This document shows positions 42,156-51,067 of a stretch of DNA of 64,000 bases, in pieces. Source of the stretch: JBGRQA01 sp041725895 (lineage in GTDB: Bacteria > Bacteroidota > Bacteroidia > Bacteroidales > Marinifilaceae); assembly GCA_041725895.1 (NCBI GenBank), contig JBGRQA010000001.1, positions 62,001 through 126,000 of the forward strand. The letters run 5' to 3'. Position numbers and translations under genes: made by a program. The stretch's first letter is position 1; each line of letters opens with the position of its first letter. Under the pieces are notes generated by a model. That model saw only the letters and a list, made by a program, of their open reading frames with translations. It did no database searches and was not told where the DNA came from.

Positions 42156-43076
42156 ATGAATATGCAATATAATCTGCTTGTGGTATTGGGGGCAACGGCT
42201 ACCGGGAAAACTTCCCTTGCCGTCCATTTGGCCAATCGAATGAAGGGAGAAATAATCAGTGCTGATTCCCGTCAAATATATCGGGGAATGGATTTGGGAA
42301 CCGGAAAAGATATTGAGGAATATACCCTGGAGGGAAAAACCATTCCTTACCATTTGATTGATATTGTTGAGGCGGGTTACAAATACAACGTTTTTGAGTA
42401 CCAGCGTGATTTTTTGAAGGCCTATCAGGAAATCAATAGCAGGGGCAATTTACCGGTCGTATGCGGAGGGACTGGTATGTATCTTGAAGCCGCTCTGAAA
42501 GGGTACAAATTAATATCAGTGCCCAACAACGAGGAGCTTCGGAAAGAGTTGGAACCAAAATCTCTCGAGGAGTTGGTTGGGGTATTGAAAGGCTATAAGT
42601 CTCTTCACAATACCACAGATGTGGATACAAAAAAGAGAGCTGTCAGGGCAATAGAAATAGAGGAGTACTATGCTTCTCATCCGGAAGTAGAAGTGGATTA
42701 TCCGGAGTTAAATCCTCTGCTGGTGGGGATTAAGTTTGACAGGGATAGCCGTCGGAGAAGGATCACACAACGTCTGGAGGGACGGTTGAAAGAAGGAATG
42801 GTGGAAGAGGTTGAGCAATTGCTCAAACAGGGTGTGACGCCTGAAGATCTGATGTATTACGGTTTGGAATACAAATTTTTAACTCGCTATGTAATTGGAG
42901 AGATAACCTATGATGAAATGTTTTCGGGATTGAATACGGCCATTCATCAGTTTGCCAAACGCCAGATGACCTGGTTTCGGAAAATGGAGCGTAGCGGTTC
43001 CGATATTCGATGGCTGGATGGCTACATGCCTTTGGAAGAGAAAGTGGAGAAGGTGATGGAATGGATGAAAGAATAA
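42156..43076 (+). CDS. miaA: tRNA dimethylallyltransferase
   Basis: The 306-aa enzyme prenylates A37 of tRNAs that read UNN codons. It has the P-loop GATATGKTSLA at about 12-22, SADSRQIYRGMDLGTGKD (about 34-51; other MiaA proteins usually have GTAK where this has GTGK), the VCGGTGMYLEA catalytic region and a C-terminal QFAKRQMTWFRK. Slightly divergent motifs and 306-aa length suggest one of the two MiaA-like types that many Bacteroidota carry. The gene is convergent with the isochorismatase gene. Confidence 0.9.
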   Translation: MNMQYNLLVVLGATATGKTSLAVHLANRMKGEIISADSRQIYRGMDLGTGKDIEEYTLEGKTIPYHLIDIVEAGYKYNVFEYQRDFLKAYQEINSRGNLPVVCGGTGMYLEAALKGYKLISVPNNEELRKELEPKSLEELVGVLKGYKSLHNTTDVDTKKRAVRAIEIEEYYASHPEVEVDYPELNPLLVGIKFDRDSRRRRITQRLEGRLKEGMVEEVEQLLKQGVTPEDLMYYGLEYKFLTRYVIGEITYDEMFSGLNTAIHQFAKRQMTWFRKMERSGSDIRWLDGYMPLEEKVEKVMEWMKE

Positions 43077-43082
43077 ATGAGA

Positions 43083-43110
43083 TGGGCTCCTAAACAGGGA
43101 GCCCAATTTC
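43083..43110. terminator. Hairpin between convergent miaA and hydrolase genes
   Basis: The perfect 9-bp stem TGGGCTCC(T) / (A)GGGAGCCCA overlaps the end of the hydrolase gene. The T tract is short (ATTTC), so strength is uncertain. Confidence 0.5.
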
Positions 43111-43722
43111 GTTGCTTTTGATTCGTTTCACCCCCAATTTGTCCCATTCTCCGAATGGAAGAGGAATCTTGGGGAGTTCCTTAATAGCATCCTCGATTAC
43201 TATAACTTCAATATCTCTTTTGGCAAGGCCTGTTACTGCACAATGAACGCAAACATTGGTTGTAACACCGTAAACATAGATTTTTTTAGGGGAGAGGAGT
43301 TTTAATATTTTTTCGGTATGAGGATTGCCTTCAAAAACGTCGAAAGCGTCTTTTCTGATGATGATATTTCGGGTTTGAGTCAATTCAACTAATTCCTCAG
43401 GAAGATATGCTTTGTTCCATTGAATATCAGAGAAGGGTGCTTGTGGTTGGGTTTCCCGGATGAAATCCGCCCCCAGACTGTCGGCCATGCAGTGTTCCGG
43501 AAAAGTTGTTATGAAATCAGGTTTATCTGAAAGTTCTTTTGAGCCCTTATAATGATGGTCTGCAGTATTGATAACACGAATTCCATTGGTTTTGGCTATT
43601 TGGGTTAATTTGTCCAATACGGGTTTGATGGATTCTGCACCCGGAGCATAAAGTTTGCCGTCAGGCTCCATGAAATCCACTTGGGTGTCTACGTTCCAGA
43701 AAAGTATATCTTGATTTGTCAT
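43090..43722 (-). CDS. Isochorismatase-family cysteine hydrolase (nicotinamidase-like)
   Basis: The 210-aa protein starts at the ATG at 43722 (MTNQDILFWNVDTQVDFM); an upstream ATG adds an unlikely Cys/Lys leader. The expected triad is visible: D12 (VDTQVDF), K124 (IIRKDAFDVF) and C158 (VTTNVCVHC). The TADHHYKGSKE segment (D55, H56, H57) could supply metal ligands as in nicotinamidase. It may deamidate nicotinamide to nicotinate for NAD salvage, or be another amidase of the superfamily. Confidence 0.88.
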   Translation of the reverse strand: MTNQDILFWNVDTQVDFMEPDGKLYAPGAESIKPVLDKLTQIAKTNGIRVINTADHHYKGSKELSDKPDFITTFPEHCMADSLGADFIRETQPQAPFSDIQWNKAYLPEELVELTQTRNIIIRKDAFDVFEGNPHTEKILKLLSPKKIYVYGVTTNVCVHCAVTGLAKRDIEVIVIEDAIKELPKIPLPFGEWDKLGVKRIKSNEIGLPV

Positions 43723-43960
43723 TTTGGTTTTGTTTGGTCTGATTTTCCAACAACAATTTTGTATATACAATATTACGATGGGATTTACGGAAAATCAAAA
43801 AAAATAATGAATCCATTTGTAATATCTGTTACGATAATTAGAAATGGAATATTTTCCTTGTTTTTTATCGGAGGATTTCCATCATTTGTCTGGGGAATAA
43901 CTACTGTAAACGAATAAGTTTTAAAAGGGAATCTTTCTTTATTAATTTAGGCATAGTTAA

Positions 43961-45043
43961 ATGATTTTTAGAATGGGTATGGGTCCGTTAAAAGGCATAT
44001 TAAATATTCGATTTTTGCAGCACATCTTGTTTTGGTCGGTGGCTTTGGTGTTTTGGCTGCTCACTATGTGGGTGGGAAGTAGCTTTAAAGATGTTATCGA
44101 ATTTGAACCAATTTTGATGACGCTTATTTTCAATGCTTGCTTTGCTGTTGGGGTATATGGCAATTTGTATGTGATTCTGCCCTTGTTTTTCAAACGTCGG
44201 AAGTTCTTTCTATACTTTTTCTTCCTCATTCTTTTGATGTCCGGAATTTCGGTATTTATTGATTTTCTATTGGTGTATCCTCTGAAATCATTTGTTCGGG
44301 ATGAAGAATATTTTAGCCAACTCTCCTTTTTTGTTTGGGGGAACTTTTTTATTATTTTGGCTATATACGTGGGAATTACGACCTCAATTTCAATGATAAG
44401 GGAGTGGTTTCAGCTGCAGAAATTGTCTATGAAGATAAAGGATGTGGAGAAAGATAAATTGGAAGCTGAACTAAAGGCTTTAAAAGCACAAATTAATCCT
44501 CATTTCCTTTTTAATTCACTGAACAACATCTATTCACTGACACTGGATCATTCCGATAAGGCTCCTGCCCTGGTTTTGAAACTATCTGATATGATGCGGT
44601 ACATTCTTTATGAGTGCAACGATCGGTTTGTGTTGCTGGATAAGGAGATGGAATTTATTCGGAATTATCTTGATCTTCAGCGCATCCGATTGGATGAGGC
44701 GATCCCGGTTCGGATGGAGACCAAGGGGGAAGCCGGAAACCAAATGATAGCTCCTCTTTTATTTGAGCCATTAATTGAGAACGCATTTAAACATGGATTA
44801 GGGAATCGAAATTCCAACGCCTTTGTAAATATTATTTTTAACTTTGAGAGATATGGCTATCTGGATTTGCTGATTGAGAACAGCAAACAACCGGAAATAG
44901 GCCCGGAAGGCAACGGACAGAATGGAATAGGGATTCGGAACGTGATTCGTCGTTTGGAATTGCTCTACCCAGGAAAGCATGAGTTGAATATTGAAGAAAG
45001 CAAAGATCGATTTAAATTGCTATTAAATATCGAATTGAAATGA
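43961..45043 (+). CDS. LytS-type sensor histidine kinase
   Basis: The 360-aa kinase has four transmembrane helices (about 20-150), a coiled linker, and a PF06580-type histidine-kinase domain with phospho-His 181 in INPHFLFNSLNN. The ATPase segment includes FEPLIENAFKHGLG and NGIGIRNVIRRL. There is no extracellular sensor domain, so it likely senses the membrane or a small ligand. Its stop overlaps the start of the LytTR regulator gene (ATGA), which makes them a two-component pair. Confidence 0.94.
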   Translation: MIFRMGMGPLKGILNIRFLQHILFWSVALVFWLLTMWVGSSFKDVIEFEPILMTLIFNACFAVGVYGNLYVILPLFFKRRKFFLYFFFLILLMSGISVFIDFLLVYPLKSFVRDEEYFSQLSFFVWGNFFIILAIYVGITTSISMIREWFQLQKLSMKIKDVEKDKLEAELKALKAQINPHFLFNSLNNIYSLTLDHSDKAPALVLKLSDMMRYILYECNDRFVLLDKEMEFIRNYLDLQRIRLDEAIPVRMETKGEAGNQMIAPLLFEPLIENAFKHGLGNRNSNAFVNIIFNFERYGYLDLLIENSKQPEIGPEGNGQNGIGIRNVIRRLELLYPGKHELNIEESKDRFKLLLNIELK

Positions 45044-45750
45044 AGTTGAAATGTTTGGTAGTTGATGATGAGCCACTTGCTCAACGTGTGGTGGAAAAAT
45101 ATGTGGGGGAAATCCCTTTTTTGGAAATGGTTGGAAAATGCAGCGATGCTTTTGAAGCCATGGAGAGTCTGCAGGAATTAGATGTGGATCTTATTTTTCT
45201 GGATATTAATATGCCACGTTTGAGTGGGATCAATTTTCTCAAAACCCTCAAGAACCCTCCGTTGGTTATTATTACTACGGCTTATACCGAGTATGCCCTT
45301 GAAGGTTATGAATTGAATGTGCTGGATTATCTTAAGAAGCCATTCTCTTTCGAACGTTTTCTTCTGGCGGCTCAAAAGGCGCAGGAAAAACTGATGATGG
45401 GTTCCAAATCAGTTCCTAATGTGGATACAGCCGAAGGTTTGGAATATATTTTTGTTAAATCCAATAAGAAAACGTTCAATGTCAACCTGGATTCAATTGT
45501 TTATATTGAAGCACTGGGTGATTACGTAAAAATCTATACAACCGAAGGACATATTGTAACCTATCAATCGCTCAAGGGAATTGAAAAATTGCTTCCTTCC
45601 AAGAGATTCTACAGGATTCATAAATCCTATATTGTTTCACTATCAAGAATAAAATCCATTGAAGGCAATATGGTGAATATGCCAAATGCTACATTGCCCA
45701 TTGGGAATAATTATAAGCAAGGCTTCTTCCAAAAAATTCATTCTGCATAG
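45040..45750 (+). CDS. LytTR-family response regulator
   Basis: The 236-aa protein has a receiver domain with DDE at 9-11, phospho-acceptor D55 (IFLDINMPR) and K in YLKKPF. The LytTR DNA-binding domain spans about 135-236 (VYIEALGDYVKIYTTEGH, FYRIHKSYIVSLSRI). It forms the pair with the LytS-type kinase overlapping it by 4 bp. Its target is unknown. It could in principle also recognise the 21-bp-spaced repeats at 21.1-21.4 kb. Confidence 0.95.
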   Translation: MKLKCLVVDDEPLAQRVVEKYVGEIPFLEMVGKCSDAFEAMESLQELDVDLIFLDINMPRLSGINFLKTLKNPPLVIITTAYTEYALEGYELNVLDYLKKPFSFERFLLAAQKAQEKLMMGSKSVPNVDTAEGLEYIFVKSNKKTFNVNLDSIVYIEALGDYVKIYTTEGHIVTYQSLKGIEKLLPSKRFYRIHKSYIVSLSRIKSIEGNMVNMPNATLPIGNNYKQGFFQKIHSA

Positions 45751-45804
45751 GAAGAAGAATGAAACTGTTTTTCAGGTCTGTTTACTTTTATATTTTCTTT
45801 TAAG

Positions 45805-45838
45805 AAAAAAGCCGGATGTTAGGTCCGGCTTTTTGTTT
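45805..45838. terminator. Bidirectional terminator
   Basis: The stem AAAAAGCCGGA / TCCGGCTTTTT with a 7-nt loop lies between the convergent regulator and C1 peptidase genes. Confidence 0.88.
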
Positions 45839-45860
45839 TATGGAAATTTACTGGTAATGC

Positions 45861-47075
45861 TTATTTGATGCCCAGTTTTTTCGCAATCTCTTTTGGAAGT
45901 GCATCCTTGTGAATCATGTAGGTCATGGTTTTCGCTTTTACGAATGATTCTGAAGCATAGAAATAACCGTCGTACTTGTTATAATCACCCCATGAGTTCT
46001 TTACTTTGAAGTAAAGGGTGCCATTCTGGTCTTTGGCAGTTCCGGTAATGTGCATTCCGTGATCATCCTGGCTTTGATAATTGTCGAAACCTTCCTGGCG
46101 AATTTCCTGGGTAATCACTTTCTCTTTACCGGGACGAGAGAAATCATATAATTTCTTGTTCTTGTCCCTTTGTGACATTTTTTCCCATTTGGCTATTTCT
46201 GCCCCGCTCATATTTTTAGTGTCGACTTCAGGTATAATCGCAACTCCGTTTCTAGAGGAGAATCCCTTTTCGCTTACATCCGACCCCCAAAGTGCAGAGT
46301 AGCCATTTTCCAGTGCATAGTTCAGAGTTGACATGAATTCATCCAAAGGAAGGTTGTATACTTGTCCTTGTGCCCAGTTGTCGGGTACTTCCATGATGAA
46401 TTTGGAATAAAAAGGATGGTGGCTGAAAGAAGTGATTTCTACATAATCATCCGGATTGATGCCCAATTCTTTTTGGAAACTTTTGGGAGTATAGCTTTTA
46501 TCTTTGTAGGTGAAGGTAGTCGGATCTTCGCCCAGATACGCATCCAGTGTGGCATCAATACCTTTGATCCAAACAGGAGTCAGTTTTCGGTTTCTATTTT
46601 TAATTACAGCATTCACCATTGCTTCCAATACGGCATCCATTTCACCATGACGGTGATTCTCTTCTCCGTAATTCAGACCCTTGAAAGCAGATTCCGGCGC
46701 AAGTCCGTAAAGCTTAATCATGTCCATTACATCATTGGATTCTCCACCTCCCGAAAAGGCAAGTTTACCATGGTAGCGAACATACAATTTGGCTTTTTCG
46801 TGGTAAGCTTTTTTTACCAGGAACATTTCGGATAGATCCATGTCTCCTTTGCCCATGCGAATTAATTCGGATTCAAGGAAGGAAAGGCCCGAGAAGCACC
46901 AGCAGGTACCTGAAGCATGCTGATCCTTGACTGATGTTGTGGGAAGATCTATCAGGGTTGTAAACTGATATCCCTCTACTTTATCTTTTTTCTTCTTCTT
47001 TTTTGCAAAAGAACTGGCTGGAGCTCCCAGAAGAGAAATAGCCAGGATAAGACCTAATGTTTTCTTTGCTATCAT
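45861..47075 (-). CDS. Exported C1-family cysteine peptidase
   Basis: The 404-aa secreted papain-fold peptidase has a signal peptide followed by a poly-Lys stretch (FAKKKKKKDK). Catalytic residues are Cys 58 (ASGTCWCF), His in DDHGMHITG (about 340), and Asn in VKNSWGDYN (about 361). It is a bleomycin hydrolase/PepC relative shorter than the one at 17.3 kb. Both are likely periplasmic peptidases. A TACATTTG -7-like element lies 30 bp upstream. Confidence 0.92.
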   Translation of the reverse strand: MIAKKTLGLILAISLLGAPASSFAKKKKKKDKVEGYQFTTLIDLPTTSVKDQHASGTCWCFSGLSFLESELIRMGKGDMDLSEMFLVKKAYHEKAKLYVRYHGKLAFSGGGESNDVMDMIKLYGLAPESAFKGLNYGEENHRHGEMDAVLEAMVNAVIKNRNRKLTPVWIKGIDATLDAYLGEDPTTFTYKDKSYTPKSFQKELGINPDDYVEITSFSHHPFYSKFIMEVPDNWAQGQVYNLPLDEFMSTLNYALENGYSALWGSDVSEKGFSSRNGVAIIPEVDTKNMSGAEIAKWEKMSQRDKNKKLYDFSRPGKEKVITQEIRQEGFDNYQSQDDHGMHITGTAKDQNGTLYFKVKNSWGDYNKYDGYFYASESFVKAKTMTYMIHKDALPKEIAKKLGIK

Positions 47076-47489
47076 TTGTGTAGTTTCATTTAGTATGATG
47101 AGTACAAATGTAGCACAATTACAGGGGATGGAAGAATTGCCAACCAGGTTTTTCCCCGAGATTTTCCGAACGGTTAATAATCATAAATGAAGGGTTTTTG
47201 TAGAATTTAAACGGATAAATAACAGTGAGTGTGTTTTGTATATAAATCCGAATGTTAGCAGGAGGGAGAGGAGAGAAATATTCGATTTGAATGAATTGAG
47301 CAAGGGAATTTAGACGTACTTAAGCCTGTTGAGGAGTTTTTTGTAACAGGGGAAACTATTTTATATAGGGTGTGGGGTAATAATATTAGAATGTCAATTT
47401 TAAAACTCCCCCTTGGGGAAGAAATGTATAAAAAAGAACAGGCAGTCGGTGAAAACTGCCTGTTACCATTAGGTAATTATGTTTTTAAT
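47076..47489. other. 414-bp intergenic region
   Basis: AT-rich. It contains a -7-like element for the C1 peptidase (CAAATGTA on plus, 47105-47112), a small CCCC-CTT-GGGG hairpin (47407-47418), and the S9 terminator. Nothing else is recognised. Confidence 0.5.
47429..47464 (-). terminator. Terminator of S9 peptidase 1
   Basis: The perfect 10-bp stem AACAGGCAGT / ACTGCCTGTT is followed on the minus strand by TTCTTTTTTA. Confidence 0.85.
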
Positions 47490-49580
47490 TTAATTCTTCA
47501 GCCACTTGTCTAGCCATTTGAAGAAGGTACGTTGCCACAAGATTCCATTTTGTGGTTTCAATACCCAGTGATTCTCTTCCGGGAAGTACAGGAACTTACT
47601 TGGAATTCCTTTCAGTTGGGCAGAATTAAATGCTGCCATGCCTTGAGTGTAAGGAATTCGGAAATCTTTTCCTCCATGGATAACCAGAATGGGAGTATCC
47701 CAATTTTGGACGAATTTATGGGGAGAGCTGGCGTAAGATTTCTGAGCAACCTTATTGTCTAATTCCCAAAAAGCACCGCCTTTTTCCCAGTTGTCAAAGA
47801 ACATTTCTTCCGTAGTGGCATATTCCATTTCGGAATTGAATACCCCACAATGGGCAATAAAAGTTTTGAAACGATTCTCATGATTTCCGGCCAGCCAATA
47901 AACGGAGAAACCACCGAAAGAGGCACCAACAGCACCCAAATTATTTTCATCTACATAAGGTTCTTTTTTCAATTCGTCGATGGCTGCAAGGTAATCCTGC
48001 ATGCACTGTCCTCCGTTGTCCTTGCTTACTCCATCGGTCCATTCCTGTCCAAAGGTAAGTACCCCTCTTCGATTGGGGGCCACAACAATATAGTCGTTGG
48101 CAGCCATCATCTGAAAATTCCAGCGATAGCTCCAGAATTGAGAAAGAGGCGATTGAGGTCCTCCTTCGCAGTATAAAATGGTGGGGTATTTCTTGTTGGG
48201 GTCAAAATGAGGAGGATAGATCACCCAGGTAAGCATTTTCTTGTTGTCGGTGGTAGTGATCCAACGTTCCTCAACCTTACCCATTTCCAGTTGATTCAGA
48301 ATTTCTTCGTTTTCGAAAGAGAGTTCTGTCTCTTTTCCGTTTTTGGGGTCAATTCGGTAGATCTCCTGAGGTTTCGACATCGAAACTTTTGTACCAATGA
48401 GATTTTTACCGGCAAGTGCAACGCTGTGGTAATCGTGTTTTCCCTCTGTGATCGGTTCGATTTTCCGATTCTTAAGGGTTAGTTTATAGATTTGGAAGGT
48501 CGCGTTCACACCACTTACGAAAATAATTTCTTTTCCTTTAGGAGTCCAGTTTAAACTGGAGGCCGAATGGTCAAAACCTTTGGAATAATCTTCCATGGTG
48601 CTGGTTGTAAAATCGTAAATGAACAAGCGGTCCTTGTCTGCTTCAAAGCCGGCTCTTTCCATGCTTAACCATGCCAGTTTTGTTCCATCGGGAGAGTAAA
48701 GGGGAGCCCGGTCATATCCTTTCATTCCTTTGGTTAAGTTGATGGTTTTACCACTTTCCAGATTGTAAATGTAGATGTCGGAATCGGTTCCCAGGGCATA
48801 TTCTTTGCCAAACTGTTTTTTGCAGGTATAGGCAATCTTTTTTCCATCGGGGCTCCATGTTATTTCTTCAATTCCACCAAAAGGCATTAGAGGAGTATCA
48901 TAGGGTTCACCAGGCATGATATCCTTGGCCTTACTGATTTTACCATTCTTGTAATCGGCTACAAAAATATGACTAAAGTAAGTGTCTTCCCATGTATCCC
49001 AGTGGCGATATAGTAAATCGTCAATCAATAATGCATTGGCATGGGGCAGGTCGGGATAGATGTCCTGAACATTTTTGGTGATTTTAACGTCTTTGGTAAA
49101 GAATACTTTCTCTCCGGTTGGGGAGAATATAACATTGGTGATATCTCCTTTTTCGAAGGAGATTTGCTTGGGGTTGCTGCCGTCGGGGTTCATTTCCCAA
49201 ACTTGCATGCTACCGCTTTTGGCCGATAGGTATGCGATTTTGTCTCCCTTGGGATGCCAAATGGCTCCGTACTCTCCTTCTGCGGATGCTGTCAGTTGTT
49301 TTTTATTCTGCCCGTTGATATCCAGGGTAAACAATTCGCGATTGCTTTTGTTTTTTTCCTTGGAGTAGTAGCTAACCCCATAGAGTAGCGTTTTGCCGTC
49401 AGGTGAAACCTGTACATCCCCCAGTCGGCCAAAAGACCAAAGGACTTCAGGGGTCATGCGGTCCGATTTCAATTGAAGTGATTTTTTCCCGATTAGTTCG
49501 TCGGGCGTGTTTGCATTGCTAATTCCCGTGCTTAGGATTCCGCATCCCAGCAAGGTTGCGAAAAGAAGTTTTTTCTTCAT
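47490..49580 (-). CDS. Exported S9-family prolyl oligopeptidase-type peptidase 1
   Basis: The 696-aa protein has a signal peptide (ending SNA). A beta-propeller (about 40-430) contains repeated WSPDGKKIAYTCKK / WHPKGDKIAYLSAK-type blades. A C-terminal alpha/beta hydrolase has nucleophile Ser in GASFGGFS (about 555), Asp in HGGKDFRIP and His in ENHWVL. It resembles DPP-IV/acylaminoacyl peptidases, which release N-terminal dipeptides or oligopeptides in the periplasm. A close paralog with a lipoprotein signal is encoded at 57.0-59.1 kb. Confidence 0.94.
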   Translation of the reverse strand: MKKKLLFATLLGCGILSTGISNANTPDELIGKKSLQLKSDRMTPEVLWSFGRLGDVQVSPDGKTLLYGVSYYSKEKNKSNRELFTLDINGQNKKQLTASAEGEYGAIWHPKGDKIAYLSAKSGSMQVWEMNPDGSNPKQISFEKGDITNVIFSPTGEKVFFTKDVKITKNVQDIYPDLPHANALLIDDLLYRHWDTWEDTYFSHIFVADYKNGKISKAKDIMPGEPYDTPLMPFGGIEEITWSPDGKKIAYTCKKQFGKEYALGTDSDIYIYNLESGKTINLTKGMKGYDRAPLYSPDGTKLAWLSMERAGFEADKDRLFIYDFTTSTMEDYSKGFDHSASSLNWTPKGKEIIFVSGVNATFQIYKLTLKNRKIEPITEGKHDYHSVALAGKNLIGTKVSMSKPQEIYRIDPKNGKETELSFENEEILNQLEMGKVEERWITTTDNKKMLTWVIYPPHFDPNKKYPTILYCEGGPQSPLSQFWSYRWNFQMMAANDYIVVAPNRRGVLTFGQEWTDGVSKDNGGQCMQDYLAAIDELKKEPYVDENNLGAVGASFGGFSVYWLAGNHENRFKTFIAHCGVFNSEMEYATTEEMFFDNWEKGGAFWELDNKVAQKSYASSPHKFVQNWDTPILVIHGGKDFRIPYTQGMAAFNSAQLKGIPSKFLYFPEENHWVLKPQNGILWQRTFFKWLDKWLKN

Positions 49581-49987
49581 TGGTATTTGTGTTTTTAGGT
49601 CGGTCCGTGTGTTGAATTAAATCATTTTTTTTCCGGCCTTAATTTTTGTTATTGTAGTGTTTTTGATTTGCTAAGAATTCACTAATTTATGATTTTAGCA
49701 TTGAAAAAGGAAAAAAAAGAAACATTTCAATCCTTCGAAAAAAAGATGAGGGTTGTAGTATGAATTTCCCTGGTTTTTGTGTGATAAATCTTTTGGGATG
49801 AGAGAATTTGTTTTGATTGTGTTTAAAATAATAATCGGGCAACTGTTCAAAACATAGAGAGATTGGGGAATTGCGACAATAATAAATGTGAGATATATGG
49901 CTTCATTCTATGTGATATTGGGCTTTTTTTGTTAAATTAGGCCGTGAATTAGATTATGCAATTTTCATACCCTTAATTTTAAAATCC
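49581..49987. other. 407-bp divergent intergenic region
   Basis: Very AT-rich spacer between S9 peptidase 1 (minus) and the lipoprotein gene (plus). Promoters for both are expected. I see no coding frame, hairpin with a T tract, or repeat. Confidence 0.4.
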
Positions 49988-50824
49988 ATGAAAAGAATAA
50001 AACCTACAAGCTATACTTTAGGCATTTTGGCTTTCGCTTTGATGTTGAGCGTAGTAGGATGTCAATCTTCCAACAAGAAGAAGGATGCTGAAAAGACTCA
50101 AACAGTAAAGCCTCTGTTAAAAAAAGCAATTGAGAAGGAAGTAAAGGATATTGTTTATCCATTGCCAACTACTTTTGAATTGACTTCGATGCTGAATCGT
50201 ATTGGAGCGGATTATATTCTTACTCTTTCCAATTCTACAGAAAATGTGGATAAGTATTTCACCGAAAAGAGTCGTGCTTTGAACCTTGGTGTTTACAGTG
50301 CCGATTTGAGTTATGCAAGTACCTATCAGCGCAAGCAGGAAACAATGTTGTACCTGAAGGCATCTAAAACTTTGATTGATAATCTTGAGATTACCAGTGC
50401 CTTTAACAAAACCCTGGTTGACGATGTGGAGCAGAATCTGGACAAAAAGGATCAATTGGTTAAGGTGATTACCAATTCTTTCTACGATACTTACGAGTTT
50501 TTGAATAAGAACGGAAAAGCCAACCTTTCTTTGTTGGTGGTAAGTGGTAGCTTTATTGAGGGATTGTATATTGCCACTCACATTTCGGAGAATACCTTCG
50601 GTAATCCTGAAATTGTACAGGTAATTTACGATCAGAAAGAGTCTTTGGATCGTTTGGTGAAAGTATTAAAGCCAGAAATGAAAGATCCTAACGTTGCTGC
50701 TATGTTGGCTGACCTGGAAGGACTGAAAAAGAGCTACGATGCGATCGAAGGAAGCATGAACGAAGCTCAGTTGAAAGAAATTACTGCTAGTGTAGAAAAG
50801 CTAAGAAATAAAATTGTGCAATAA
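49988..50824 (+). CDS. Conserved lipoprotein of unknown function
   Basis: The 278-aa lipoprotein has lipobox SVVGCQ (Cys 25) and an otherwise largely helical mature part, with segments such as TSMLNRIGADYILTLSNSTENV and DLSYASTYQRKQETMLYL. Lys-rich start of the mature protein. I do not recognise a named family. No cofactor motifs are visible. It is monocistronic with a strong terminator and divergent from S9 peptidase 1. Confidence 0.85.
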   Translation: MKRIKPTSYTLGILAFALMLSVVGCQSSNKKKDAEKTQTVKPLLKKAIEKEVKDIVYPLPTTFELTSMLNRIGADYILTLSNSTENVDKYFTEKSRALNLGVYSADLSYASTYQRKQETMLYLKASKTLIDNLEITSAFNKTLVDDVEQNLDKKDQLVKVITNSFYDTYEFLNKNGKANLSLLVVSGSFIEGLYIATHISENTFGNPEIVQVIYDQKESLDRLVKVLKPEMKDPNVAAMLADLEGLKKSYDAIEGSMNEAQLKEITASVEKLRNKIVQ

Positions 50825-50849
50825 TTGCATCTCCCTTTAAAAAAAATGA

Positions 50850-50881
50850 AGCTCCTTCCTATGAAGGAGCTTTTTTTTTTG
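50850..50881 (+). terminator. Terminator of the lipoprotein gene
   Basis: The stem AGCTCCTTC / GAAGGAGCT with a 4-nt loop is followed by ten T's. Confidence 0.92.
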
Positions 50882-51067
50882 ATAAGTTTGAGAAAGCTCT
50901 GAAGATGCGGATGAAAACCCAAAGGGAGAACCTCTCTTTTTGGAGAAAAGTGGGTGTGAATGAGCCTTGATTTACTAAATTTACATTTATAGGATTTCTA
51001 AAAAAAGCAGCTATTCGTGTAGTGTTTTTCTTTAGGGATTCGTTATAGCTATAAATTCTTCTACCTT